A stretch of 18,078 nt of DNA from Salmonirosea sp038204185 (GTDB lineage: Bacteria > Bacteroidota > Bacteroidia > Cytophagales > Spirosomataceae): the NCBI GenBank assembly GCA_038204185.1, contig JBBRDE010000094.1:1-18078 (forward strand), read 5' to 3'. The notes under the pieces are model-generated. The model saw only the letters and a list, made by a program, of their open reading frames with translations. It was not told the origin of the DNA and searched no databases. Made by a program: the position numbers and the translations under genes. Positions 7,292 to 14,692 of this stretch are shown piece after piece; within the stretch, counting starts at the first letter, position 1; each line of letters opens with the position of its first letter.

Positions 7292-7858
7292 ATGCTCGCC
7301 TTTCTTTACAAACTTGCAGGCTGGAAAATCAGAGGTACTCCACCCTTCACGATCCCCAAAGCGATTTGGGTGGGTGCACCGCACAACTCGAACTGGGACT
7401 TATTTATTAGCATCGGCGCACGGGCTACTATGCGTTTTGATATTAGATTCCTGGCCAAAAAAGAAATTTTCAAATGGTACTCGGGCTGGCTGTTCCGGTC
7501 GTTGGGGGGGTACCCCGTGGACCGAAGTAAAGGCAACAACCTGGTAGATGCTGTAGTTGAAACCTTTAAAAACCACGAGCGAATGCACATTGCCATCACG
7601 CCCGAAGGTACCCGAAGTGATGTGGATACCCTGAAAACGGGGTTTTACTACATGGCACTCCGGGCACAGGTACCCCTCATTCTGGTGGGGTTCGACTATC
7701 CCCGGAAAGCTTTTGTGATACGCGACCCACTATGGCTTACCGGGGATTATGCAATCGATATGCCCACCGTTTATGAGTTCTATCTCACGATCGGAGGCCA
7801 CCATAAAACCTGGCTGAAAAAATATTCACTGACGGGAGTTATTCCCGACAGGGCCTAA
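7292..7858 (+). CDS. PlsC-type 1-acyl-glycerol-3-phosphate acyltransferase family protein
   Basis: 188 residues from ATG 7292. The HX4D catalytic motif is H31-NSNW-D36, and the second motif EGTR is at 105-108 in ITPEGTRSD. Both define the PlsC/GPAT acyltransferase fold, which transfers fatty-acyl chains to glycerophosphate backbones or related acceptors at the inner membrane. I prefer Met at 7292 because MLAFLYKLAGWKIRG looks like the usual family N-terminus. The frame is open back to a GTG at 7184, which would add 36 residues and overlap the protease gene by 32 bp; that extension contains no recognisable family sequence. It is the last gene of the accA cluster. Confidence 0.86.
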   Translation: MLAFLYKLAGWKIRGTPPFTIPKAIWVGAPHNSNWDLFISIGARATMRFDIRFLAKKEIFKWYSGWLFRSLGGYPVDRSKGNNLVDAVVETFKNHERMHIAITPEGTRSDVDTLKTGFYYMALRAQVPLILVGFDYPRKAFVIRDPLWLTGDYAIDMPTVYEFYLTIGGHHKTWLKKYSLTGVIPDRA

Positions 7859-7884
7859 GTGGGGTATCTTTTCGGCCTTTTTTT
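7851..7884 (+). terminator. Weak intrinsic terminator at the end of the accA cluster
   Basis: GGGCC (7851-7855) can pair with GGCCT (7874-7878, one G-U pair), followed by a T-run (7878-7884). The stem is short and the loop long (18 nt, with a possible inner AAG/CTT pairing), so confidence is modest. It overlaps the stop codon of the acyltransferase gene. Confidence 0.4.
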
Positions 7885-7946
7885 CGTGGATGCTGTCCTA
7901 ATGGATCTAACAATGTTTCAAAAAAATCAAAATATCCCCTTAGGTC

Positions 7947-7980
7947 TTTCGAAATAGTCAGTATTATCCGTGTATATTTG
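7947..7980 (+). promoter_or_regulatory. Candidate promoter of mreB
   Basis: TATATTTG (7973-7980) matches the Bacteroidota -7 consensus TAnnTTTG exactly. TTTCG (7947-7951) resembles the -33 TTTG, with 21-22 nt between the boxes. Transcription would begin near 7987, giving a leader of about 209 nt. Confidence 0.55.
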
Positions 7981-7986
7981 AGGTCA

Positions 7987-8195
7987 TAAGAAAATCATTT
8001 AGTTCGGGTCCAAGTGCAGAAAAGGATAGTAGTGAGAGAACGAAGATCCATTAATGGAACAAGTATCCTTTATTTCCTTTCGGGTACAGTTTCTTTACCC
8101 TACCCTCCCTCCTCTTTTCGCCTTTTGCCCTGTTCTGCCGAATCAGCGCGTATTCGGGCTGAGCTTTTCACCCCCTTTATTTCTTAAAAATCCAT
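7987..8195 (+). promoter_or_regulatory. Long mreB 5' leader with a polypyrimidine tract and small hairpin
   Basis: The 337-bp gap before mreB has no credible ORF. After the candidate promoter it contains a strongly C/T-rich stretch at about 8090-8137, then a 6-bp hairpin (CCGAAT 8138-8143 with ATTCGG 8152-8157, 8-nt loop), then another pyrimidine-rich stretch before the ATG. I recognise no known riboswitch. Leader extent depends on the inferred promoter. Confidence 0.35.
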
Positions 8196-9200
8196 ATGAA
8201 TCACGATATAGCCATTGACCTTGGCACCGCCAATTTTCTGATCATCCACGAAGACAACATTGTTGTGGATCAGCCCTCCGTAGTGGCCTTTGACCGAACC
8301 ACCAACAAAATGCTCGCCGTTGGCCATGAGGCCATGCAAATGGAAGGCAAAACCCATGATAATATCCGTACGGTCAGACCCCTACAAGGCGGAGTAATCG
8401 CTGATTTTAATGCCGCCGAACAAATGATCCGGGGCATGATGGCGATGGTAGGTTTCCGCCGCAGCCTTTTTCGGCCCTTTATTCGCATGGTCGTGTGCAT
8501 CCCTTCGGGAATCACCGAAGTAGAAAAGCGAGCTGTGGAAGATTCTGCCGAAATCCTGGGTGCCCGCAAACTGTACCTGATCCACGAGCCAATCGCAGCG
8601 GCGGTAGGTATCGGTCTTAATGTAGAGGAGCCCGAGGGTAACATGGTGGTGGACATCGGCGGCGGTACCACTGAAATTGCCCTGATCGCCTCGAGTGGTA
8701 TTATTTGCAATCAATCGGTACGGGTTGCTGGTAATACGCTCGATGCCGATATTGAATTGTATATCCGCCATGAATACAATCTTTTGATTGGACAGCCCAC
8801 CGCCGAGCGTATCAAGCATAGCGTCGGGGCCGCTCTCACTGACCTGCCCGAATCACAACGCGACTGCATAGTCATGGGCCGCGACCTGATGACCGGCATG
8901 CCCAAGCAGATCGTCGTGACGCAGGCCGAAATTGCCCATTGCCTGGACAAATCCCTATCGAAAATCGAAGAATCGGTGATGAAGCTGCTGGAAGAAATGC
9001 CCCCCGAACTCGCGGGGGATATTTACCAGCGGGGTATGTACCTGTCGGGCGGCGGCGCGTTATTACACGGGTTAGACAAACGACTTGCCCAAAAAACTCA
9101 CCTGAATGTGCATACTGTGGAGGACCCACTGCGCATGGTCGTACGGGGCGCGGGCAAGACGCTGAAGAATATTGAACGCGCCGGGTACCTTATTAAATGA
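8196..9200 (+). CDS. mreB: MreB-like actin homologue (rod-shape determining protein)
   Basis: 334 residues, close to MreB's usual length, with the actin-fold nucleotide motifs: phosphate-1 DLGTAN (8-13), LIHEPIAAAVG (128-138) with Glu131, phosphate-2 VVDIGGGTTE (151-160) and adenosine LSGGGALLHGL (283-293). MreB polymers under the inner membrane organise cell-wall synthesis. Two oddities appear. The protein starts directly at MNHDIAIDLG, without the amphipathic N-terminal extension many MreBs use to bind membrane, and Phe14 replaces the Thr normally found in GTANT. It is not followed by mreC, mreD or a PBP2/rodA pair; the next gene is convergent lpxB. It may therefore be a second, divergent MreB paralogue. 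Confidence 0.94.
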   Translation: MNHDIAIDLGTANFLIIHEDNIVVDQPSVVAFDRTTNKMLAVGHEAMQMEGKTHDNIRTVRPLQGGVIADFNAAEQMIRGMMAMVGFRRSLFRPFIRMVVCIPSGITEVEKRAVEDSAEILGARKLYLIHEPIAAAVGIGLNVEEPEGNMVVDIGGGTTEIALIASSGIICNQSVRVAGNTLDADIELYIRHEYNLLIGQPTAERIKHSVGAALTDLPESQRDCIVMGRDLMTGMPKQIVVTQAEIAHCLDKSLSKIEESVMKLLEEMPPELAGDIYQRGMYLSGGGALLHGLDKRLAQKTHLNVHTVEDPLRMVVRGAGKTLKNIERAGYLIK

Positions 9201-9242
9201 GTGGAGAGTTGAGACGAGCCGCCCGGCGGTTGAGAGTTGGAA
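9201..9242 (+). repeat. Degenerate heptad array after mreB
   Basis: Starting right after the mreB stop, units run in strict 7-nt register: GTGGAGA (9201), GTTGAGA (9208), two GC-rich units (9215-9228), GTTGAGA (9229) and GTTGGAA (9236). The unit resembles the reverse complement of the TTTCAAC heptads in the two leaders between 10830 and 11083. There is no coding frame here. Confidence 0.6.
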
Positions 9243-9288
9243 AAAATTCTTCACTATTCAGAAGCAATTCATTAAAATCACAAAATCT

Positions 9289-10413
9289 TCAAGTTTTGCC
9301 ACTTCCTGCTTTGAGGTACCCCACCATCGCCGCTCCGGCGCGTTGGGAGGCACCGGCTTCGCCGACCTTTATTTGAAGTTGACGATAGTCGTCAAGCATC
9401 AAAGCTCTCTTTGAACTGCCCGGCAGAATGGCCTGCAGCTCCTGGGTTAGTTGTTCGGGAGAAAAAATATTCTGGATCAATTCCCGGACGCTCTCTTTTT
9501 CCATAATCAGATTGACCAGCGAAATGTAGGGTACCCGGATTAGGTTTTTGGCGATAGCATACGATACGCCACTAGTGCGGTAACACACGACCTCCGGCAC
9601 GGAAAAAAGCGCTGTTTCCAACGTGGCCGTACCCGACGTAACCAAGGCCGCCGCCGCTACTGAAAGCAGATCGTAGGTAGCTTCAAACACGACAGTTACG
9701 TTCGGTAGGTTTTGGTATTTTTCGTAGAGTGAGCCAGGCAAACTCTTCACGGCTGCTATGACAAATTCATAGTCAGGAAAGTCCGCTTGAATACTGAGCA
9801 TGGTATCTAAGGTACCCGTAACTTCCTGCTTACGGCTACCGGGCAACAGGGCAATAATCTTTTTATTTTCCAGATTATTTTTACTGAGAAAATCGGGATC
9901 AGGGGTAAAATCATGGATCGCATCCATAAGTGGATTACCTACGTACGTTACCTCATAACCGTATTTTTTATAAAAATCCACTTCGAAAGGAAAAATCACG
10001 AACATCCGATCTACGTTGGCTTTTATCTTGAATGCCCGCTTCTGATTCCAGGCCCACACCTTCGGCGAGATATAGTAAAGTGCCTTGATTCCCCTTTTTT
10101 TGGCAAATGCGGCCATCCGCAAATTAAAGCCGGGATAGTCGATCAGGATTAGAGCATCGGGCTGGTATTCCAGCACATCAGCTTTGCATTTTTTAAGGAA
10201 ACCCAGGATGGTAGGCAGGTTTTTGAACACTTCCAGAAATCCCATGAAAGCCATGTCGGTGTAGTGTGTCACCAGCGTAGCACCCTGCTGCTGCATGAGG
10301 TCGCCGCCCCAGGCCCGAAACTCCGCCGCCGGGTCGTGGGCGCGGATGCCTTTCATCAGATTGGCTCCGTGCAGATCGCCCGACCGCTCTCCGGCAATGA
10401 GGTAGTATTTCAT
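9289..10413 (-). CDS. lpxB: Lipid-A-disaccharide synthase
   Basis: 374 residues, normal for LpxB, the GT19 glycosyltransferase that joins UDP-2,3-diacylglucosamine and lipid X into the lipid A disaccharide at the inner membrane. Family landmarks are GERSGDLHGANL near the N-terminus (8-19), FRAWGGDLMQQQG (32-44), MGFLEV (57-62), LIDYPGFNLR (90-99), YYISPKVWAWNQKR (112-125) and FPFEVDFYKKYG (141-152). Its ATG overlaps the TGA of the upstream pterin-synthase-family gene as ATGA, so the two are co-translated. This implies an LPS-bearing outer membrane, in line with hldD across the divergent gap. Confidence 0.97.
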   Translation of the reverse strand: MKYYLIAGERSGDLHGANLMKGIRAHDPAAEFRAWGGDLMQQQGATLVTHYTDMAFMGFLEVFKNLPTILGFLKKCKADVLEYQPDALILIDYPGFNLRMAAFAKKRGIKALYYISPKVWAWNQKRAFKIKANVDRMFVIFPFEVDFYKKYGYEVTYVGNPLMDAIHDFTPDPDFLSKNNLENKKIIALLPGSRKQEVTGTLDTMLSIQADFPDYEFVIAAVKSLPGSLYEKYQNLPNVTVVFEATYDLLSVAAAALVTSGTATLETALFSVPEVVCYRTSGVSYAIAKNLIRVPYISLVNLIMEKESVRELIQNIFSPEQLTQELQAILPGSSKRALMLDDYRQLQIKVGEAGASQRAGAAMVGYLKAGSGKT

Positions 10414-10829
10414 TCGCCGTAGTATTCCACAAAATTCTTGGGCGTTTCGACCAGCTTGATGTAGTGCAACCGGGCATTGGGGGCCATTACGGTCACGGCA
10501 GGAGCCAGGATATTCCAGATTTCCATTACGAATATCTCGCAGGAAGCCATTTTTCCCCGCATGAACTCTACGTCCAGATTCAGGTTTTTATGATCCACCT
10601 GGTCGATGACCCTGGTTTTAATCAAATCGCCCAAACCCTTTAGATCAACCACAAAACCCGTTTCCGGATCAGGGGTACCTTTCACGGTCACAATCAGTTC
10701 GAAATTATGACCGTGAAAATTAATATTGGCACAGGGACCAAACACCTCCTGGTTTCTTTCCTCCGACCAGGTAGGATTATAGAGGCGGTGGGCCGCGTTA
10801 AAATGTTCTTTTCGGGTGACGTAAACCAC
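10410..10829 (-). CDS. 6-pyruvoyl-tetrahydropterin synthase / 6-carboxytetrahydropterin synthase (QueD) family
   Basis: 139 residues from a GTG start. Zinc ligands His14 (AAHRL), His39 and His41 (FHGHNF), catalytic Cys33 in FGPCAN, the D79-H80 pair and Glu128 in VETPKN match the PTPS/QueD T-fold family, which works on dihydroneopterin triphosphate. The ETPKN ending is closer to eukaryote-like PTPS than to E. coli QueD, so queuosine versus tetrahydrobiopterin-type product is open. First gene of a two-gene leftward operon with lpxB. Its leader carries four TTTCAAC-like heptads ending 7 nt before the GTG. Confidence 0.92.
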   Translation of the reverse strand: MVYVTRKEHFNAAHRLYNPTWSEERNQEVFGPCANINFHGHNFELIVTVKGTPDPETGFVVDLKGLGDLIKTRVIDQVDHKNLNLDVEFMRGKMASCEIFVMEIWNILAPAVTVMAPNARLHYIKLVETPKNFVEYYGE

Positions 10830-10836
10830 TTTATTA

Positions 10837-10864
10837 GTTGACAGTTGTGAGTTGAAAATTGAAA
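10837..10864 (-). repeat. Four TTTCAAC-type heptads in the leader of the PTPS/QueD-family gene
   Basis: Read leftwards the units are TTTCAAT, TTTCAAC, TCACAAC, TGTCAAC, followed by TAATAAA (10836-10830) and the GTG start. The arrangement mirrors the hldD leader across the same gap. Confidence 0.85.
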
Positions 10865-10904
10865 GTGCATTCGCTTAGGTAGCAAGGCAGTTCTATTTTT
10901 TATG

Positions 10905-10912
10905 CAAAATTA
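10905..10912 (-). promoter_or_regulatory. -7 box (TAATTTTG) for the PTPS/QueD-lpxB operon
   Basis: Exact TAnnTTTG match on the minus strand in the divergent gap. TTCC lies about 20 nt upstream as a weak -33. Predicted start near 10898, so the heptad repeats would be in the mRNA leader (about 70 nt). Confidence 0.5.
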
Positions 10913-10996
10913 CAGTTTGTTCAACGGATTCAGGAATTCAAGTCATTAAATCTGTTCATCCAATAGAAAGTCTTTACTTTGTGATTCAAAAAAGAA

Positions 10997-11027
10997 ACTG
11001 AATTTTCACCTGGAAGAGATAAGTTTG
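10997..11027 (+). promoter_or_regulatory. Candidate promoter of hldD
   Basis: TAAGTTTG (11020-11027) matches TAnnTTTG. ACTG lies 19 nt upstream as a partial -33. Transcription would start near 11034, about 50 nt before the GTG, placing the heptad array within the leader. Confidence 0.5.
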
Positions 11028-11047
11028 ATGGAGCTCGAAGAGCCCAT

Positions 11048-11075
11048 TTTCAACTTTCAACTTTCAACTTTCAAC
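11048..11075 (+). repeat. Four perfect TTTCAAC heptads in the hldD leader
   Basis: Four identical TTTCAAC copies in tandem, then T plus seven A (11076-11083), then the GTG start of hldD. The copies are exact, unlike the partly diverged set on the other side of the gap. Confidence 0.95.
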
Positions 11076-11083
11076 TAAAAAAA

Positions 11084-12049
11084 GTGATCGTAGTAACAGG
11101 AGCCGCGGGCTTTATCGGAAGCTGCCTGGTCAGTAAACTGAACCAGGAAGGATTTAATTTCATCATTGCCGTCGATGATTTTTCCAGGCTCGAAAAGCTG
11201 GACAATCTGGAAAGAAAAACCGTTCAGGAGCGCGTCGAGCGCAGCAAATTCTTCGACTGGCTGGATGAGAATCAGGAGGAAGTCGAATTTATTTTCCACA
11301 TTGGGGCCCGCACGGACACGACGGAATTCGACCGCGCTATCTTTGAAGAACTCAACGTGCAGTATTCCAAGGAAATCTGGAACCGCTGCGTAGCCTACCA
11401 GATTCCGCTGGTATATGCATCGTCGGCGGCTACCTACGGCCTGGGCGAGCAGGGGTACCTTGATGACGAATCGCTCATTCCTGATTTGCAGCCCCTGAAT
11501 CCCTACGGCGATTCCAAAAACGAATTCGATATCTGGGCGCTGGCGCAGGAAAAGAAGCCGTTCTTCTGGGCGGGTCTGAAATTTTTCAATGTCTATGGCC
11601 CCAATGAATACCACAAGGGCCGCATGGCTTCCGTAATCTTTCATGCCTTCCACCAAATCCAGAAGACCGGAAAAATGAAACTTTTCCGGTCTCACCATCC
11701 TGACTTCAAAGATGGTGAACAAATGCGCGATTTTGTGTACGTGAAGGATGTGGTGGATGTCTGTGTTTTTCTAATGCACCACCGGAAACATTCGGGCATT
11801 TATAACCTGGGCAGCGGGCAGGCTCGAACTTTCAAAGATTTGGTAACGAGTACCTTCGACGCCATGCAGATCGAGCCCGTGATTGAATTCATCGACACCC
11901 CCGCCGACATCCGCGATAAGTACCAGTACTTCACCGAAGCGTCGATGGACAAGTTACGCTCCATTGGCTACACCCAACCTTTTCATTCACTGGAAGAAGG
12001 GATTGAGGACTATGTGGTAGAGTATCTAAGCAAAGGGACCTACTATTGA
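11084..12049 (+). CDS. hldD: ADP-L-glycero-D-manno-heptose 6-epimerase
   Basis: 321 residues from a GTG start (MIVVTGAAGFIG). This extended short-chain dehydrogenase binds NADP through GAAGFIG (6-12), and its catalytic pair is Tyr141/Lys145 in PYGDSK, with the Ser113/Ser114 region in YASSAATYG. FFNVYGPNEYHKGRMASV (168-185) is diagnostic for HldD rather than other sugar epimerases. The enzyme makes ADP-L-glycero-D-manno-heptose for the LPS core. It is divergent from the PTPS/QueD-lpxB operon. An upstream ATG is not available in frame near a better site, and the GTG follows an A-rich stretch common for Bacteroidota starts. Confidence 0.95.
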   Translation: MIVVTGAAGFIGSCLVSKLNQEGFNFIIAVDDFSRLEKLDNLERKTVQERVERSKFFDWLDENQEEVEFIFHIGARTDTTEFDRAIFEELNVQYSKEIWNRCVAYQIPLVYASSAATYGLGEQGYLDDESLIPDLQPLNPYGDSKNEFDIWALAQEKKPFFWAGLKFFNVYGPNEYHKGRMASVIFHAFHQIQKTGKMKLFRSHHPDFKDGEQMRDFVYVKDVVDVCVFLMHHRKHSGIYNLGSGQARTFKDLVTSTFDAMQIEPVIEFIDTPADIRDKYQYFTEASMDKLRSIGYTQPFHSLEEGIEDYVVEYLSKGTYY

Positions 12050-12132
12050 GGCCGCGTAGAAAAACAGGTACCTGCGGCACAGTAGCTGGCCAAAAACCCT
12101 TAGTACGCGCACAATTCGCGCCTTTGGCGTTA

Positions 12133-12190
12133 GCCAGGGTCGTATTCTGACCCTTCTCAGGGTGCGAATACTGGCTTATTTAGAATTTTT
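12133..12190 (+). terminator. Imperfect hairpin with T-rich tail after hldD
   Basis: GCCA (12133-12136) pairs with TGGC (12172-12175), GTATTC (12142-12147) with GAATAC (12166-12171), and ACCCT (12150-12154) with AGGGT (12159-12163) around a TCTC loop. A T-rich stretch follows (12176-12190). Likely the hldD terminator, lying just before the sufB promoter. Confidence 0.5.
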
Positions 12191-12193
12191 CTA

Positions 12194-12201
12194 TATTTTT
12201 G
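12194..12201 (+). promoter_or_regulatory. -7 box (TATTTTTG) for sufB
   Basis: Exact TAnnTTTG match 74 bp upstream of the sufB ATG. No clear -33 TTTG is visible at 19-21 nt. It separates sufB from the hldD terminator hairpin. Confidence 0.5.
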
Positions 12202-12275
12202 TCTGAATACCAAACTCAACTCCGCTTAGAGGTGTTAGGTTGATAGTATACTCATGAAAGGTTAAGTACAGTACT

Positions 12276-13721
12276 ATGAGCACAGAAGCAGCATTATTAG
12301 AAGAAATCACCAGTTCTGAATATAAGTACGGTTTTGTAACGGATATTGAAGCCGATGAAGCCCCTCCCGGACTCAATGAAGATATTATTCGGTTTATTTC
12401 GGCCAAGAAGAACGAGCCCGAGTGGATGTTGGAATGGCGTTTGAAAGGGTATCGGACCTGGCTTAAAATGACCGAACCTATCTGGGCCAATGTACATTAT
12501 CCCCCCATTGACCTGCAGACCATCAAGTTCTACTCGGCCCCCAAAAAGAAAAAGCAGGTCGATAGTCTGGATGACATCGACCCCGAACTCCGTGACACGT
12601 TTGAGCGGCTGGGGATTTCGCTGAATGAGCAGAAGCGTATCTCCAATGTGGCCGTTGACGCGGTTATGGATTCTGAATCGGTTTTTACAACCTTCAAGGA
12701 TTCACTCCGAGAAAAAGGGATTATTTTCTGCTCCATTTCAGAAGCCATCAAGGAACATCCCGATCTTGTTAAAAAGTACCTGGGTTCGGTGGTACCCCCC
12801 AAAGATAATTTTTACGCGGGCCTCAACTCGGCGGTTTTCACCGATGGTTCGTTTGTGTATATTCCCAAAGGGGTTCGTTGCCCCATGGAGCTTTCGACCT
12901 ATTTCCGGATCAATGCCGCCGGAACGGGGCAGTATGAGCGCACGCTCATCATTGCCGACGAAGGCAGCTATGTGAGCTACCTCGAAGGCTGCACCGCCCC
13001 GATGCGCGACGAGAATCAGCTACACGCGGCGGTCGTGGAGATATTCACCCACGAAGGCGCGGAGGTAAAATACTCGACCGTACAGAACTGGTACCCTGGC
13101 GATAAAGAAGGCAAAGGCGGAATTTATAATTTCGTAACTAAGCGCGGCCTGTGCGACGGAGCAAATTCTAAAATTTCCTGGACGCAGGTGGAAACCGGAT
13201 CAGCCATTACCTGGAAGTACCCCTCGGTGATTCTGAAAGGCGATAACTCCATTGGAGAGTTTTATTCCGTAGCTGTGACCAACAACATGCAGCAGGCCGA
13301 TACAGGTACCAAAATGATTCACATTGGCAAAAACACTAAGAGTCGGATTGTCTCCAAGGGAATTTCTGCCGGTAAAAGCCAGAACTCCTACCGGGGCCTG
13401 GTGGAAGTGATGAAGCGGGCCGACAACGCCCGTAACTTCTCGCAGTGCGACTCGCTGCTGCTGGGCGACCGTTGCGGCGCGCACACATTCCCCTATATAG
13501 AAGTGAGTAACCCGACGGCCACGGTAGAACACGAAGCTACTACCTCAAAAATCGGAGAAGATATTCTGTTCTACTGCAATCAGCGCGGAATTGGTACCGA
13601 GCAGGCCGTGGCCCTCATTGTGAACGGCTACGCCAAGGAAGTACTCAACCAGCTGCCCATGGAATTTGCCGTTGAAGCGCAAAAACTGCTGGCGATCAGC
13701 CTGGAAGGTAGCGTAGGATAA
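12276..13721 (+). CDS. sufB: Fe-S cluster assembly scaffold protein SufB
   Basis: 481 residues, normal for SufB. In the cytoplasmic SufBCD complex it accepts sulfur from the SufS desulfurase and builds Fe-S clusters, with SufC as ATPase. The core beta-helix domain shows VPPKDNFYAGLNSAVFTDGS (173-192) and GVRCPMELSTYFRIN (199-213). Cys391 in SQCDSLLLGDRCGAH corresponds to the essential E. coli Cys405, and His419/Glu420 in VEHEATTSKIGE to the pair near the SufD interface. Start ATG 12276 gives the standard N-terminus. Unusually, sufC, sufD and sufS do not follow: a terminator and a convergent gene come next. Confidence 0.98.
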   Translation: MSTEAALLEEITSSEYKYGFVTDIEADEAPPGLNEDIIRFISAKKNEPEWMLEWRLKGYRTWLKMTEPIWANVHYPPIDLQTIKFYSAPKKKKQVDSLDDIDPELRDTFERLGISLNEQKRISNVAVDAVMDSESVFTTFKDSLREKGIIFCSISEAIKEHPDLVKKYLGSVVPPKDNFYAGLNSAVFTDGSFVYIPKGVRCPMELSTYFRINAAGTGQYERTLIIADEGSYVSYLEGCTAPMRDENQLHAAVVEIFTHEGAEVKYSTVQNWYPGDKEGKGGIYNFVTKRGLCDGANSKISWTQVETGSAITWKYPSVILKGDNSIGEFYSVAVTNNMQQADTGTKMIHIGKNTKSRIVSKGISAGKSQNSYRGLVEVMKRADNARNFSQCDSLLLGDRCGAHTFPYIEVSNPTATVEHEATTSKIGEDILFYCNQRGIGTEQAVALIVNGYAKEVLNQLPMEFAVEAQKLLAISLEGSVG

Positions 13722-13751
13722 AAAAAAGCTTTGTAAAGCTCTTCTAAAATG

Positions 13752-13783
13752 AGCCGCCGGTCTTTGACTTGGCGGCTTTTTTT
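13752..13783. terminator. Terminator after sufB, between convergent genes
   Basis: AGCCGCC (13752-13758) pairs with GGCGGCT (13771-13777) over a 12-nt loop and is followed by seven T (13777-13783). The T-run touches the stop codon of the convergent gene. Strong for the rightward strand; upstream AAAAT gives a weaker T-run for the leftward one. Confidence 0.85.
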
Positions 13784-14681
13784 AGCTTACATGGCTACGC
13801 CCCTGCAAGCCTCCGGTATGAATCGCCACCACGGTTTCTTCTTTCTGGAAAAATCCTTTTTTCATCAGATCATATAACCCGAAAAGCATCTTTCCCGTGT
13901 ACACGTGTTCCAAAGGTACCCCATGCTTTTGTTCAAAATCGTGCATGAAAGTCAATAATTCAGGTTTGTGACGCGCGTAGCCCCCGAAATGGTAATCGGT
14001 AAAAAGTTGTAAGTAGTGCTCGGTATCTACTTTATTGACCAAATCCAGGATATCATTTTTTAAAAAACCACCATTTTTTAACGCCGAAAACGCTAAGGTG
14101 GGCGCGGAGGCCTCTAGGAGTCCGGCCGCGGTCCCGCCAGTTCCGGCAGCGACAGCATAGTAGTTGGGTTTGAAGCCCAGTTGGGTTTCGGTTTCCAGTA
14201 CCAGCTCGCTTACCCCCGGCAAAGCCAACGCAGCAGTACCCCCTTCGGGAATGACGTAAGCATCAGGGTAGGTGTCTTTCAGTGCTTCAAGGTACCCGGG
14301 ATCATCACGGTGTCGGTATTCTTCCCGGCTGATAGCATGAAGATGCATACCCTGCGTCCGGCAGAAATCAAGCGTTTCAGTACGCTTATCAGCATACTCC
14401 TCACCCCGTACGATTCCGATTGTGTCCATTCCAAGCATTGCACCAGCCGCGGCCGTAGCATACAAATGATTGGATCGCGCCCCCCCGAAAGTCAACAAAG
14501 AACCGTATCCTTTATCCGCAGCATCCTGCAAAATAAATTTCAATTTACGCCATTTGTTACCCGAAACCGTAGGATGAATAAGATCGTCCCGTTTGAGGTA
14601 TAGCTGTATTCCGGCCTGCTGCGTGATCTCATCGATCAGCGGCTGCAACGGTGTTGGAAGGGCAGGAATGAGTAAGTCCAC
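13782..14681 (-). CDS. PLP-dependent 1-aminocyclopropane-1-carboxylate deaminase / D-cysteine desulfhydrase family enzyme
   Basis: 299 residues from the GTG at 14681. Fold type II PLP enzyme: KRDDLIHPTVSGNKWRKL with the PLP-binding Lys at about residue 43, GGARSNHLYATAAA (Ser-Asn-His segment, about 75-88), a GTGGTAAG phosphate-binding loop and VYTGKMLFGLYDL near the C-terminus. Family enzymes cleave ACC or D-cysteine, and many members have other or unknown substrates. The frame is open to a TTG at 14738 (19 more residues), but the -7 box at 14702-14709 would lie inside that extension and MDLLIPALPTPLQ fits the family N-terminus better. Monocistronic, convergent with sufB. A sulfur link (D-cysteine) to sufB is tempting but unsupported. 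Confidence 0.88.
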   Translation of the reverse strand: MDLLIPALPTPLQPLIDEITQQAGIQLYLKRDDLIHPTVSGNKWRKLKFILQDAADKGYGSLLTFGGARSNHLYATAAAGAMLGMDTIGIVRGEEYADKRTETLDFCRTQGMHLHAISREEYRHRDDPGYLEALKDTYPDAYVIPEGGTAALALPGVSELVLETETQLGFKPNYYAVAAGTGGTAAGLLEASAPTLAFSALKNGGFLKNDILDLVNKVDTEHYLQLFTDYHFGGYARHKPELLTFMHDFEQKHGVPLEHVYTGKMLFGLYDLMKKGFFQKEETVVAIHTGGLQGRSHVS

Positions 14682-14692
14682 GTAAAAAGTGA

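Noticed and set aside
7859..8195. Possible riboswitch in the 337-bp gap before mreB
   Set aside because: Only a 6-bp hairpin and pyrimidine-rich tracts are seen; no known riboswitch core could be matched.
12253..12264. Tiny frame ATG-AAA-GGT-TAA in the sufB leader
   Set aside because: Three codons with no ribosome-binding signal or overlap with sufB; expected by chance.
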